Part shown: one piece after another, positions 47,501 through 62,000 of the stretch
Position numbering within the stretch: position 1 is the first letter of the stretch
How the letters are laid out: each line of letters opens with the position of its first letter
Source of the DNA: Lateolabrax maculatus
Lineage: Eukaryota; Chordata; Actinopteri; Acropomatiformes; Lateolabracidae
Assembly: GCA_031216445.1 (NCBI GenBank)
Contig: CM062218.1
Span: 22,476,001 to 22,540,000, forward strand
DNA length: 64,000 nt
Reading direction: 5' to 3'
Notes under the pieces: generated by a model
Told to the model about the DNA's origin: nothing
The model's input: the letters and a program-made list of their open reading frames with translations, nothing else
Databases searched by the model: none
Made by a program: the position numbers and the translations under genes

Positions 47501-50500
47501 ACTTTACCCACAAATATACACATTCTGTTCTCATTTTCTCTTGTAATGTGCTTTTAATACGTGTTTATGGTTATTTAATCACACCCTCCTTTTTTTTCTC
47601 AAGGTGCCAACTATAATTTCACCTTCAATGTGAAATTCTATCCACCGGACCCAGCCCAGCTGTCCGAAGACATAACAAGGTATTACATGGGTTCCAGTGA
47701 TTTTGTCGGCTGCTACATACAAACATGATTTTACTAAATCAAAAACTCAATGTGGACAAGATTTATTTCATCTCATCTAGGGAGAGATCTTTGATTTTAG
47801 GTGGAGAGGTTTTAGTGTAGTGCAGTTTTTCTGACATTATGAGAACCTTAAATTACACACAACTTGAAATTTTCAAAAATAACACAACAAAGTCTCAGGT
47901 CCCTAATGTGCAGAGAGTGAAGTCCAGTCATGTTACAAATCAATTTCAATGCTGAGTGTGAGTTTCAGATAAATAAAACTGAGCCAGTGACACAATATAG
48001 TCAATAATGTGTTCCAGAAAAATAGAACAATATAACCAGTACAAAATAATATATGTAATATAAGTGGTGATGATGACCTCAGTATGACAGGAGTGCGTGG
48101 CAGGTGGATGACTTATATGATCAAATATGAATTGTGTGTAAATCCTCTGTAAAGTCACTGGTTCAGGACCTTAATGGCCTGAGGGAAGAAGCTCCTCCTC
48201 ATCCTCTCTGTTCTGGTCTTCAGGCAGCGGTAAGGCCTCCATGACCGCAGCAGAGAGAAGAGTCTGTTGTTGGGGAGATGGAGGTCTTTTATGGTCCTCT
48301 CAGCCATTGTCCTGCACCTCCTGGTATAAATGTTATACAGGGCTGAGAGTTGACATCTGATGGTGTGTTCAGCTGACCGCACCACCCTCTGCAGGCCTTG
48401 GTGGTGCAGTCCCCAAACCAGACTGTGATGTTGCCTGTCAGAATGCTTTCTATCTAAGTATGGAAAGATTTAAGCACCTTAAGGAGCAGCTTAAAGTCCC
48501 TTCACTGAGGTGAGGTCTGAGGTGGAAGAGACGCTGATGTGCTCTCTACTCCAAGTTGTTGACATAAGAGGACCATGATAAGTCATCTGTGATGCAGACA
48601 CTGAGGTATCTGAAGCTGTCCAGCCTCTCCACTGGGGCCCTCTTGATCCAGAAGGGTTCCATTACCAGCTCCTTAGTCTTGCTGACATTCACAGAGATTG
48701 TTCTCCTGGCACCAGGTGGGTTACTTCCTCTAGGTAGGCCTTCTCTTCATTACCAGACATCAGGCCCACCATGACTGTGTCATCGGCAAAGTTGATGATG
48801 GTGATGGAGTCTGACGTGGGCACACTGTCATGTGGTTTATGGCGACTTCTGTGGATCTGGTGGTGTGGCACGCACTGCAGGGTCGGAGGTAGTGAAGAGG
48901 TGATAAAGTCTTAAACGAGTCTCTCAAAGCAATATATCACTACAGTGTTAAGAGCTACTGGCTGGTAGTTGTTTAAGCAGCTGGGATGGGGTTGCTTCAG
49001 GACAGTGATAACTGGGGTCAACTGATGGTAGCGTAAGCCTAGAAGTGTGCATGGCAAGTATTGTGGCAAAACCTGATGCTCTCTGGTGTCAGTCAGATGA
49101 TGGTAGTGAAATTTTCAAGCACATTATCTGTCTTTTCTCTAGTTCCTAAGAATTCTTTATGGCTCACGAGCAAAAACCCATATGCATACGGGAAAAACTG
49201 ACAAAACGGGCGGTTTACTTTACGCTTATAGTGGTACACAAACAAGTCAAAAGCAAATCACAAGTTTCACATCTTCCTGCCATTGCCCCAGCTGTTTTGC
49301 ATATCTAATGGAGCAACAAACTCTGCTGTCATGTACCATATTCCACATTAAACACAGTTGTTGTCTTTGTTTCACACATGTCGAATTAAATTTCCGCTCG
49401 CTGCTCCCTTCTCCATCCTTTATATCCTGTCATTAGTAACAAACATTACAGGGACATGTGCAGATGAGAGATGAATTTAACATATAAGCAATAGAAATCT
49501 TTACCCAAAGTCAACCTACTAGCCTTTACTGGAACTTCCTTGGCCGGATGCAGTGAATGAAACCAGTTATATTCCTAATATATATGATCTCTGTCTGTGC
49601 ATTGCAGATACTACCTGTGTCTCCAGCTGAGGAAAGACATCCTGCAGGGCCGCCTTCCCTGTTCCTTCGTCACCCTGGCCCTGCTGGGCTCCTACGCCCT
49701 GCAGTCGGAGCTGGGTGAGTACGACCCAGAGGTGCACGGCAACGAATACGCTAAGGACTTGAAAATGGCCCAAGGTCAGACCAAGGAGCTGGAGGACAAA
49801 ATGATGGAGCTGCACCATACATACAGGTCAGAACATTGCCTCAGTGGTCTAGCTTCTCTTGCTGGTTTCTCCAAGATTACCTACCCCAGCTTTAAGTGGA
49901 TTTGTAAAACAATTATTTTACAAGTCAAACCCTTTATTCAAAATGTTACAGAAGTACATAAATATTATCTGCAAAATGTAATTAAGTATCTAAAGCAAAA
50001 GTACTAATGATGGTAGTGCATTGATATAAAGCAACATTTTAACTACTTTATTTTTATTTTTAACAATACATCCCAATTTAAAAAAGAAAAATCATATGTT
50101 TTCACATCAGAATCAGAATCAGATTTATTCCAAAGCAGATTTTTTCACATAGAAGGAATTTGTCTTGGAATATTGGTGCAACAATAAACATAGCAAGTAT
50201 AAAATGTAGAAATATATACTGAAATAGTCAGTTTCAGTTGATGAGGCCAGCTGCAGATGGGAAGAAACTGTTCTCGTGGTTTTGGTTTGCAGTTTGTGTC
50301 TGGGGTGGGAGGGGTCAGCCACAATATTCCCTGCTCGTCTCAAGGTCCTGGGGAGATGGCAGATTGCAGCCAATCACCTTCTCTGCGGAGTGAACGATAC
50401 ACTGCAGTCAGTCTACCCTTGTTCTTGGCAGTAGAAGCAGCATACCAGATGGTGATGGAGGAAGGATGGCCTCGATTATGGAGGTGTAGTAGTGCACCAT

Positions 50501-53500
50501 CATCGTTTTTGGCAGGTTAGAACTTCCTAAGCTGCCGCAGGAAGTACATCCTCTGGTGGGCTATCTTGGTAAGGAAGCTAATGTTTAACTCTCAAGAAGC
50601 AGAAGGACTCCACAGTGTCATACTTCAGGAGCTTGACAGACTGGTGACTGAAGGTGCAGCTGTTGGTGTACAGAGAGAAGTGTAGAGGGGAAAAAATGCC
50701 ATCTTGAGGGGAACCGGTGCTGATGGTTCAAGATTCAAAGACGTGTTTTCACAGCTTCATGTGCTGCCTCCTGTCGGACAGGAAGTCTGTGATCCACCTG
50801 CAGGTGGAGTCAGGTAGACTCAGCTGGGAGAGCTTGTCCTGCAGCAGAGCCGGGATGATGGTGATGAAGGCAGAGCTAGTGCAGGTGCTGGAAGATGAAG
50901 GGGAGGGCCACGTTGACTACACTGTCTACAGATCTGTCGGCTCTGTAGACAAACTGCAGGGGGTCCAACAGAGGATCAGTAATGGTTTTGGGGTTTGACA
51001 GTACAAGGCGCTCAAATTACTTAATTACCACAGAGGTCAAGGCGACGGGCCTGTAGTCATTAAGTCCTGGTGGCTCTTGGTTTTTTTAGGGGATGATGAT
51101 GATGGTGGAGGTTTTGAAGCTGGCTGGTACGTGGCATGTCTCCAGTAAGGTGTTAAAAATGTGCTTCAGGGTGGATTGAGGGACAGCATCTAGCCCGGCT
51201 GCTTTGCGGGGGTTCTGTCTTTTAAAGAGTCCAGGATGGAGAGAGTCACCGTGGTGAGGGAGTAAGGGGCCTCTGAGCGGCTGGGCAGCTGTGTTTTGGT
51301 TTTTAAACGCATAACTTCTACTATGTTTAAGCCTGGTGTCCACACTACTCCTGCGTTTTCAAGCCCCTAAAACGGAGACTTTTGGAAACGCTGCTGTCCC
51401 CATTTTAGTTTGAAAATTTGTGTTATTACTTGTGTAGTGTTGTGTTACTTAATTTCCCTTCGGGGATGAATAAAGTAATCTATCTATCTATCTATCTTAT
51501 GTTTTAGTCTGGACGGGCAGGAATAGAGACCTTAGGAAGATGACGCAGATACCCACATTCGCTTCCTGATTGGGTCTTATTGGTCACAACATGTCCTTCC
51601 CTGATTCATCATGCCCCTAACATGTGACCCTTTCCTGGAAGAAAGCAAACATCCATTCTTGATGACCAGTGGTTAATTCAACATGGATAATGAATTACAG
51701 GCATTGCTGACCTTGTTGTCAATGCTTGCAGCTGTTGTGCAATTAAATTCAGTATTTTATAATGCTACTAAATGCACAGGAGGCAAGCTATTATTCAAGA
51801 GATTTGTGACAATTCCCGTATCCAGCAGCGTATCAGTAGCCTGGGAACCAGGCAAATCTGCGAGTTCATGTTTTATTTGCTCTGGCAGATACTTCTAGCG
51901 CCCCTCCCATTCAGGCTGCTTTCTAAGTTACAGGTATCTGGTTGAGCCAATCCCAACCATTTATCTAATATAGACAGCGGGTTTAATATGATGGCCGACA
52001 GAAAGGAGCACTGTTAAGGCATCTTAGTAAATGACCAAGATGGCTGTCGCTGATGCGCAGTGTTCCCCAGCTGGGCACAGCGGCATTTTTAAACAGAGTG
52101 GACGGAAAATTTTCTCTAAAAGAAGAACAAACAACTGCACTTGAACTTTATGTTGATAAGAAATATGTGTTTGCTATACTTTCGACAGGACGTACCGTAC
52201 GAAAGGACTGCATTTCGTTTGCTCTGATTCGTTGTCTGCACTAGCAGATCAGAACCAGTGCCTGGGGAGATCATTTTATCGATGAAGTAATAATGTGGAC
52301 ATGAGACCCTCCCAGACAGAAGCAGAGTCTTTGGCTGAGAACTGGTGTTGGACTACAGTCGTTTAGCTTCTCTCACCCTTTTGCTATACCTGTACTTGGC
52401 CTCTTGGAACTTGACTGTGTCCCCACTCCTGAGCGCTTCTTATTTTTACAGCCCTAACTGTCTGAGTTTGGCTGTGAACCAGTGTTTGTCATTATCGTAA
52501 CTTATCCTGGTGCCTGATGGTACACAGCTGTCCTCGCAGAATCTAATGTAAGTCGTCACACTGGTGGCAGTCCTGAAAACATCCCAGTCAGTACAATCCA
52601 AGACAGCGTGAAGATCCTCCACAGCATCACTGGTCCACTGCTTTGATGTCCTCACAACAGGTTTACAGAGTTTTAATTTCTGCCTGTATGCAGGTATCAG
52701 GTGGACCATGATGTGGTCAGAATGTCCCAGTGCAGCTCGGGGGAACGGCAGGTTAGGCTCTGCGGACTGTGGTGTAACAGTGATCTGGAATGTTCTCACC
52801 TCTGGTGGGGCTTTGGGTAGTTCATGTGTGAGGTTTTCTTTTTTAAAGTCGCAGAGGACAGATAACTAAAGAGTCTGGATTTGTCTGCTCCACATGCAGT
52901 ATCTGGTCTGCGAGCGTGCCCTGTGCCTCCTGCGCTTTGACCTGCAGTGGAACGTAAACACCGACCAGAATGAATGGGAACTAAATGGGGAAAAAGACAC
53001 CTTCCCCTGCTCTCTTAAAAAATGCCCAGATTTAACTAAATCCCTCAAAACTGTAATAAACTTAGATTGAATCAAAAGTATCTGGTTGGTGATTGTTACC
53101 TGTACACCTTTAAATGTAAATGATGGCTGTCAACATCAGATCCAGTATCAGTATTTATGTCACAGCTTCTCCACAGTCACAGTAAGTAGAGACTTTGTTG
53201 GCTTCCTGTTTTGGTGTTGCCAGGTCAATGAGTCCGGCCCAAGCAGACCTGATGTTCCTTGAGAATGCCAAGAAACTCGCCATGTACGGAGTGGACCTCC
53301 ACCAGGCCAAGGTGAGCACAGGAGTCTTCCTTGTTTTCCATGGTGACTGTAGATCCTAGTATCCTTCATAGTTCATTCAACAAATAAAACTTACAACACA
53401 CTTAATCTGGGTGTGAATGTGATTTAGCCTTCCAGTGCTCCATGAAAACAAACTGCAAGATAAGGAGGTGAACTAGTACCTCTTCAGTTATCAATCCACA

Positions 53501-56018
53501 GGTACTGTGTTCCCTGCTGGACTTGAACCTGTCACCCCCACAGGTTTCCAAGTCTGGTTTCCAAGTCCCTGTGGACTGAGCTACTGTCACCCTGTAAAGA
53601 TGTAAGAAGAAAACCAAACACAATGGGATAGCAGCTTTGTCTGTAATTACTTTTAATGGAATGCATCACAGAAGTGTGCAGGCCTGGCCTAAGCAGCAGG
53701 AAGACATGTGACTTATCAGGTTTTACAGCAGAAATCAGGTCAGTCTGTTTGCATCAGAGCAGGGATTTAATCTAACCTAATATAGAGGGAGGGACTTTTA
53801 GAGGACTATACTGCCCCCCTGTGGATGATGATGAACAGTACAAAGAAGCTGCATCATAAAACTACTGCTGCAAATGCAAATTCAGTAGAGTACAACTTTT
53901 CTACCTACATGGATAATCATTGGTTGTAGTTCATACAGTAGTAAAGATTTCAAACAGTATGCTGATCTGTTAGGAAAACGTAGAGAAATCGTTAGAATAA
54001 ACTGTTCAAATGTAAATGAAAATTATTAAAATGTCATCAGTCCTCAATATAGTCTCTGGTACAAGGACCAGTTGCAAAACATGACATTTATGGTATTTTA
54101 GCAATTATCACAACTGGAAAGGCAATACAATTATTATGTTAAAAGTTCATTTGCATGGGATACTCCAAGGGAGAGCATTAGCATGATAGCATTTTATAGA
54201 ATCTATATCCAGTATTGATCCAGTTTACAAAATCTAAATCCTTTTGAAGCCCCAAACCTACACCATTTGCAAGTAAGGAAACTAAACTTAAGTTGTAAAT
54301 AACAAAACCTGAAAAACAAAAGCAAGCAAAAACATGATGTGTTCACACTGATTTATTACAAAGAAACCCAGAGCAATAAGCATGAAGTCGTATGGACTGA
54401 CAGGTAACTCATTCATTGGACAGTTTTGCTAATATCCTCCAGCATCGTCAGCAATACATGGAAGGAAAATGTAAATCTGACTGACTGACACCTGGTTATG
54501 CTGCACTTTAATGAACCACGTGTGTTTATATATTTTCTGGTGTCACAAAGAGCTCACCAAGAAATAACTTATTATGAGAATTATTAGTCCAAACTGAAAC
54601 TGGACTGCACTGGAGACTGATCCAATTCTTTGGTCCAGAGTTTGACTGACTGCTTTAACACCAACCAAAATGAACAGAACCAAACATATGAACACGCCCA
54701 AGTTTCTTTGAACCTAAGCAGTTAGGTGTGAAAGAGCCCCAAAATCACATATTTACTATCACAAAATCATGTGGTTGGCCTGCTTTACTTTCACATCACA
54801 AACACTCCACAGCAGCGTAGTCTTGAAATTGGATGGAGACCCCTGTTTCAGGTGGTTTCAGTATGGTTCTTTAGTCAGTACATAATGCCGCCCCAGTTGT
54901 GATTTTAGACAGCATGCTGGCGTTCTGGAAGCAAAAGAGGAGTGACGTGCAACACAGCAGCATCGGTGTCCCGTCCTGCTGGCTCTGCCATTTACAGAGT
55001 TGTCAATTCAGCGTTGTTACCACCTCCGCTGCTTGCTAAGTGGTGGAACAACAATGTCCACCCATTCCACATTTGTACTTTTTATACAGAAGACAAGGCA
55101 GAATAACATCAACTACAACAATACAACAGTAGCATAATTTCCGTCTGTTTCAGGCTAGGTAAAAAGGGGCTTTTTGTTGTTCATTCCAGGTTCTCTCAAA
55201 GGGTCTTAGCTCTCTGAAATCTGCATATCCTGTTGACAGTCAATGGAAATCTTAATTTCTGTCTTGGTGTCTCTGTCAGGATCTGGATGGTGTTGACATC
55301 ATGCTGGGGGTTTGCTCTAGCGGTCTGATGGTTTACAAAGACAAACTGAGGATCAACCGTTTCCCCTGGCCTAAAGTTCTCAAGGTCTCCTACAAACGCA
55401 GCAGCTTCTTCATCAAAATAAGACCATCTGAGGTAAGTGTTTTCATATTAACAAATATTCAGCTGTAAAAATCTATTGTTCATTAACACTCACCCTTACC
55501 ACAAATGAAACCATAAAGCTAGATTCAATAGTCTTGTTTAGCAGGTTTTAATTTCTTGGTTCAACAGGTGGAACAGTATGAGAGTGCAATTGGCTTCAAA
55601 CTACCCAATTACAAGGCAGCCAAGAAGCTGTGGAAAGTGTGCGTAGAACATCACACCTTCTTCAGGTAGGGTATTGTATTCTTTAAGTCAGTTTGTTTAC
55701 ATGGCTCTGTTGTGTTGTTGTTGAAGGAAATGTGCACATTTTGCTTGCTTGCTGCCTGACCCAGAGTCAGATCAGAAGATCAGTATCAGTGTTCCTTGTG
55801 TGCAGGCTGACCTCCACTGAGATGGCCACCACTCCGAGGAAGTTCCTGGCATTGGGCTCTAAGTTTCGCTACAGTGGTAGGACTCAGGCTCAAACCAGAC
55901 AGGCAAGCTCTCTGATCGACAGACCAGCTCCTCTGTTCCAGCGCTCCTCCAGCAAGAGGAACTCACGCAGCCTGGATGGAGGTACACTGTTCCACCTGCT
56001 GTTTGTGCTTTAGGCATG

Positions 56019-56053
<35 letters not shown>

Positions 56054-59000
56054 ATTTGTCTCACCAGAGTGTACAATGCTGGTTACTGAGGTGTTGGCCT
56101 ACATATAAAAGCACTGATATTCATTGGTCATCGTGGTTCCCCCGTGTATCTTGTGGTCCTTTAGTGGTGGTCACACCTGTCCTCAGAAATCGATGCTACG
56201 TTTTTGCAGTTAAAGAACATGTAGATCTGTAGCAGGTGTTCTGGCAACAAAACCTACATGCAATTACCAGGATGTATCCTGCTGCTGTGGTTCAGCAGGA
56301 AACACCGACTGCAGAAATTTTGGAAGATACCTACTTAATTTGTTAAGCTTAGACCGTTCAAGCCTCATATTAACTTAACTAGAACCTTAGTGGAGACTGG
56401 ATTTTGTCCCCATCTCTTACTGAGTGTTCACACATAAAAATCCGGAGAGGCAGACTATCTCATCTCTCACAAGCCTAAATCCTGCGTGTTTGTGTTGGGC
56501 ATGCAATTTATATACTCAACTCCCATTGGACACATTTTCCATTTCCATGTGTACAAAGTAGTTCAATGTCCAAGCAATGTGTGTCCATGCATTGGTTTTC
56601 TTAGTCAAGTCCCAGTGCCTCATCAAAGCTCTGTTTTACAAAAGTTGTGGTGATTGGCTTTTCCCTCATTTAGTTTGAAGCACTGTGATGTAGTTGAGTG
56701 GAGTAGAAAAGTGATTTTGTTGAACAAGGGAAACAAAGTCAATGTGATTGATTGTCAGTAGGTTGTTGTTCCACCTGTCAAGTGACATTTGCAAAATTGC
56801 AAGAGCTGGGTGCCTTTTGAGTCTTACTGTAGTAGAAGTTGCTGTTGTGTTTTCCTCTCGTCTCTTGAGTGTATATGAGTGAATGGGCCATCACATTGGA
56901 GCTGCACAATAAAGGGGTCACTTCACAGCCAGTATGAAATAAGGAGGAAGGATAAGTAGTTCTTTCAGTGTACTCATGGCATGTGTGTGTTTATATTAAG
57001 ATAGACCTGAAAAAATCCAAACCTATCCTTCAGACCCTTGTATGGTGGGGGAAATATGTAAAAATGTGTGGTTAGGTCAGCAGCAAACTCCAAACAAACC
57101 CCAACCACCATGACAGAGAATTTTTAATATATCAACTACATCATAATAGTTGAGTTAGTTGAGATTACATTGTGACACATTGATCCATGAAATCTACTCG
57201 CCCATATGCTGATTATACAACTTCAAGAAAAATGGCCTCTAGATGTTGAGCATCTTTTTTCTTTCTTGCTGCATCTCTGGGCCAAATCTGGTGGGGACTG
57301 GCCAATGCAAGAAGAGGCCATGTGGATCACCAAACTATTTAACCAACATGTGACAATGATGTTTTCAATTTTGTAAAGGAATTTTCCTTCTTGTATGTTA
57401 AACTTCCCTCTTGTAGGTTAAAGGTAAGTTAAGACAGTGCTTCACAGGTCAGGTCAACTGTCTGTCTCTGTTCGCCTGTCTCACTCTGTGTGCCTGACAA
57501 GGCCGAGTTGGCTCTGGCCTCTGGTAGACCAAGGTCTGCTAGATATCTTCTGTTTTCAGGGTTAGACACAACAGGCTGGTGCCTGGTTGTTGACACTGGA
57601 TAAGAGAGACTGTAGAGTGGCTATGCTGTTGCTAGGACAGCAATGGTTGACGTCCTTTCCTTGTTTGGATCTGATATCCAATAGAGTCATCACACATGAC
57701 AGACTGAGTTAGGAACAAACCTATTTGGATATAGTGGAACTTATCAGTTCTGGGGAGGGTTAAATACTGAGCTTCAGGACACCATCTTCAGATTTGGGTA
57801 GCAGTACGCTGTGATTCACACGTGGTGTTTCCCTTTTCTCCTCGATCGAGCTTCAATAAATATTCCTGTGTAAGACATCCTGGTCTCCTGAAACTTCTTG
57901 TTAGAGTGAACCAGCTCTAAGATTTCCTTCACAAATTTCAGTTGTATTGCCTGGAGCCTCTTGATTGTGCATGTGCCATAGATGCCCTGTTTTGCAATGC
58001 CTGAATGAGTGGAATGGTGGAAAAGAAATAGTCAAATGAGCATAGAGACACACTACTACGTCTGCAGCCATTCCCAAACAACTTACCTGACCAGGCCAAG
58101 CTAAACCCTGATACACTTCAAATCTGTACGTGTATCCAGAGGTCCCTGTTCTTACCCACACTTTCACACCCCAGAGTTTGGGTTTGGGTGGAGGAGGGTT
58201 GCAGCAATTCTGTTCTGAAGTGACAGCTGACAGCAGCAGAAAGGAGAACATATTTAAAGTTTGATGTTTGATGCAATGTGATTGGGTCACCGATGATTGA
58301 GACAGAACCTGATTGGTTTAGCTGAAAAGTGAATGCTCATAGATCAGCTGATGAGAATGCAGCAGGAGAGGAGAGAGAGAGAAAAATGTGAATGACGCAG
58401 CATATAGACAGTCTTCCTGATTTAACTTATGCTGAGCGTTATTACTGCTCAGTCAGGGCCCATTGTTAATTGTTTTTTACCAAGGCTAGTGCAGAGTACA
58501 TAGTCCACAAATTTTAGAGACTCTGATAAGTCGTGAAAAATACTCATAATCAGTTCTGCCCCATCTCAATACTTGTGTACAGGAAATAAGACAATACAAC
58601 TGTTTAGAAATTACAACAATGTTAAACACACAGTTACCATGTGGAAGACTGAGCCAGAAGATGGTAACTGGAAGTGGTACAGGATGGGAACCAGGCCTGA
58701 AGCTGCAGCCGATGTAGAGTGTCTACACCTGACACTATTCAGGTTGATGTGTGTTTTAAGGGCCTCAAATGAAGTGCTTGACGGAAAGTCAAACATTTTG
58801 AATCCCACATGGGAGAAGCAGGGATAAAAGCTCCCAGATGGAGCTAAAAAACCAGTGAAGATTCTAAATAAATGCAGCCCCACTTTCACTACTCAATGCT
58901 TTTCAATATAGCCTATTTTTAGTTGATCCTGGACTATTTTAAATGAAGACAAATGCTATCTTTTGTTATTTTCTGCGCCATTAATTTGCTACAGTCAGTT

Positions 59001-62000
59001 AGGTTTAGCAGCTACTCTAATCTTAAGGCACACAGTCACGTCAGGATACTTTACCATATTTTTTATACTTGAACCACAACATTATTTTTATCAATGACTG
59101 ATATTTCCACTGTGTTTCACTCGGGTGAGCAGCCCCTACAGCCATAACTGCACATGAGCAGTAGATGGACTAATGGGGCTGTTCCTAGGGAGGGTCAGGT
59201 CAGATGCACTGCATTGTGCTCTGTTCTTTACTGGTGACTGCTGACAATGCAGCATTAACAAGCTCAAAGAAAGGCCAGCTGTTGCTTGAGCCTCACAGAG
59301 AGGACAAGGAGGGTCAAACTGCTCCATCCTGGATCAATTGATGATCCCTCCCATCCCCTGGATGAGCTGAAGAAGTCTTTCTTTCTTAATGTGTGAGTTC
59401 AGAAAGGCTGTCTGAGTTTGCCCATTAGCAAACTTATATTATTACATAAGTTCATAGTAATGGTGCGGCCTGGCTCAGGAGGTAGAGTGGTCTTCTAGTA
59501 ATCGTAAAGTTCCAGGTTTGATCCCCAGCTCCTCCAGAGAGAGTGTCGAAGTGCCTGCTCCTGATGAGCAGGTTGGCACCTTGCAGCCTCTGCCATTGGT
59601 GTATGAATGAATGGATGAATGTTGGCATGTATTGTAAAGCGCTCTGAGTGGTCAGTAGACAAGAAAAGTGCCATATCAATGCAGTCCATTTAATGCTGTA
59701 TTCTTAGCAGGAAGTCCAGGATTGTGTTGTGTTTCTTATGACTTTTATGGACAATATCCCAGCAGTCAGACAGTGTCTGGTGTGGTGGTCTCAAGATTGT
59801 ATCTCTGCCTTTTTGAGGAGGATGTGTTGCTATTAGCTTTGTCAACCTGTGACCTCACATTACCTCTGAGGCCATGGTACTGTCATGGTCTGGTTCAAGA
59901 GTGAGGATAACATGGAATTCAAGTCTGACCAACAGGTTGGTTACTGGACTGCCATGGTGGTGTCTGAAGGTAAAGCTTTCAATTTTCCCTTGGGCGGACC
60001 CAAAACATGCTGGATGGAATTATATAGCCCATCTGTCCTGGGAACATCTTGGGGCACCGCAGGAGGTGCATGGGCTTACTTTACCAAATGCAAGTTGTAA
60101 TTTGCAACATCAGGTGATTTCAGCTCACAAATTGTTCTGCAATTTGAAAGCGAAAATCATTTGTGAAATGTGGCACTGCCATCATTTTTGAAATGCTTGC
60201 AGACATTGCTCCCAAGTCAATTTTGTGAAAAAGAACAAACTCAATGGTCAGAGTTAACTTTTAGATTTTAATCTTTAGATAACATTGCAGTTGTTTTAAA
60301 AGATGCTAACTTTTCTTTTCAAAGTGTGACCATTGTCTTTCCTCTGTCTCCAGCCATGGCATCCACTCCCGACAATAAATCCACTCGTCCGGTCAGTGCC
60401 CCTGTTATGTCACCGGTGTCTCCTGGGGAGGCAACCCTGTCACCACTGCTACCCACCCTGCCTCGCTCTGACCGCCATGACGGCTCCACACCCAAAGGCC
60501 ACCGCTCTGCAAACAGGAAGGCAGAGGTAAAGGGAGAGAGTTCACCAGCTGCGTACAGCAAGAGCCAGGGCCCCAGACAGGAGTCCACTCCAGAACTCAA
60601 GGTAGTGGACACTGTCCTTCACATCACCACATGTGTTTTAGGTAGCATCAAGCTTTCACTCTGTTCAGGGGAGGTTATAGGGCACCTATAATCAGTCCCA
60701 AATCAAATCAAAATCAATCAAATTAACAAAGAAGGGACAAAACTATATAGTTATCCTTTATATGCAGATTGTAAGAGTAACAGAAATGCACAGTAAAATT
60801 GGAGGAGAGTACCTGGCACCGTTGGAGTGACTGAATTATTAAGACCTTGAATTCTTGACTAATAGACCAACTCTGAACAAGCTGTATGCAATAAGTTGAA
60901 TAAAAAGTAATAGGATGATAAGAGAGCAAAAAAGTAATAACGCTGCAAGAAGGAAAGTAATGTATAGTAGACTACCAACAGGATTTTCTTGAAATGTTTT
61001 GAAACACATTGCTTCATAGATACAGGTTTCGAACATTTTTCAATCTTTCAAACTGTACATATGCTCTCTTTTTAGTAAGTAAAAGCTGATAGCCAATCTT
61101 AATGAAATACTTTTTGTACTACTATTGTTTTAAGTGTTCACATAGAGCCTATTATACCTCACTGCAGTGTACCATGTGTATTGGTATGGAGCAGTAGAGC
61201 AAACAGTGTACCGGAGGAACATAAATCATTTAGTTGTCAGTGTAGCCAGTATTGATGAAATTTACCAATAATTTAGCTCTTTATTTTGTGGAAGGTTTTA
61301 GCCCTTGTTGTGCTTGGAATTGATCCTGATGTGTGAGCTTTGTCTGTGCAACCAGACAGTGGCCAGAAGAGAGAGGAGGCACTCCCCCTCTGTGACCACC
61401 ACCAATGGGGAAAGAGAGAAAAAGAGCCAGGTTTGTTGCATGACCAGACTGAATGGTGTTGGAACCAGTTAAGGCAGTATGTAAATAAGGAAATATGAAA
61501 CGAGACATGGAGGTTTGAATAACTGAGTATATGCACTGTGTGCAATATATGACATGAAAGCACCACAGAGAAAATATAGGTACAATATAGCAAGCAAGTA
61601 CATTTGGCAAAAAAGGGATACAAAACAGCATGTACTGTCCTTCTTTGAGGGTAAACAAGGAGAAAACGGCATAGTAGAAGTGACCAGAATTCATCACTGA
61701 ATTAAACCAGTATTTCTCCTAAAAAAAAAAAAAAAGAAACACTACGAGCAATGTGAAAATGCCCATTATGCTAATTTTTAGAAACCCGCCTTATTTTTTT
61801 TGTGCTGGCCACTAATCCATCATTTTAATACTGGCTTTTATTTGAGAATTTACGGTATATACCTTGAAAGTTTTTGCATAATTATCAGTTTTTGACACAA
61901 ATAGCACTTGTAAACATTTTTTTGTTGTTGGAAGTGTTTCGTCACTTGAAAGTCTTCCGCACATGTGTTTCTTACTGTATTACAAATGGTTTGTCACTGA

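Larger units (their letters stand above)
55982..60353 (+). other. Large epb41 intron between FA region and linker exons
   Basis: Holds a (TG)n microsatellite (56022-56051), a tRNA-derived SINE (59463-59692) and otherwise no recognisable feature. Open frames on both strands (for example 57901-58290 minus) lack domain support. Confidence 0.5.

Noticed and set aside
57901..58290. 129-aa minus-strand frame in the large epb41 intron
   Set aside because: No motif or conserved pattern. The first residues run through common intron sequence and nothing suggests a gene.
59463..59540. tRNA gene suggested by A-box and B-box
   Set aside because: No complete cloverleaf. The boxes continue into a SINE body and a known type of SINE tail.
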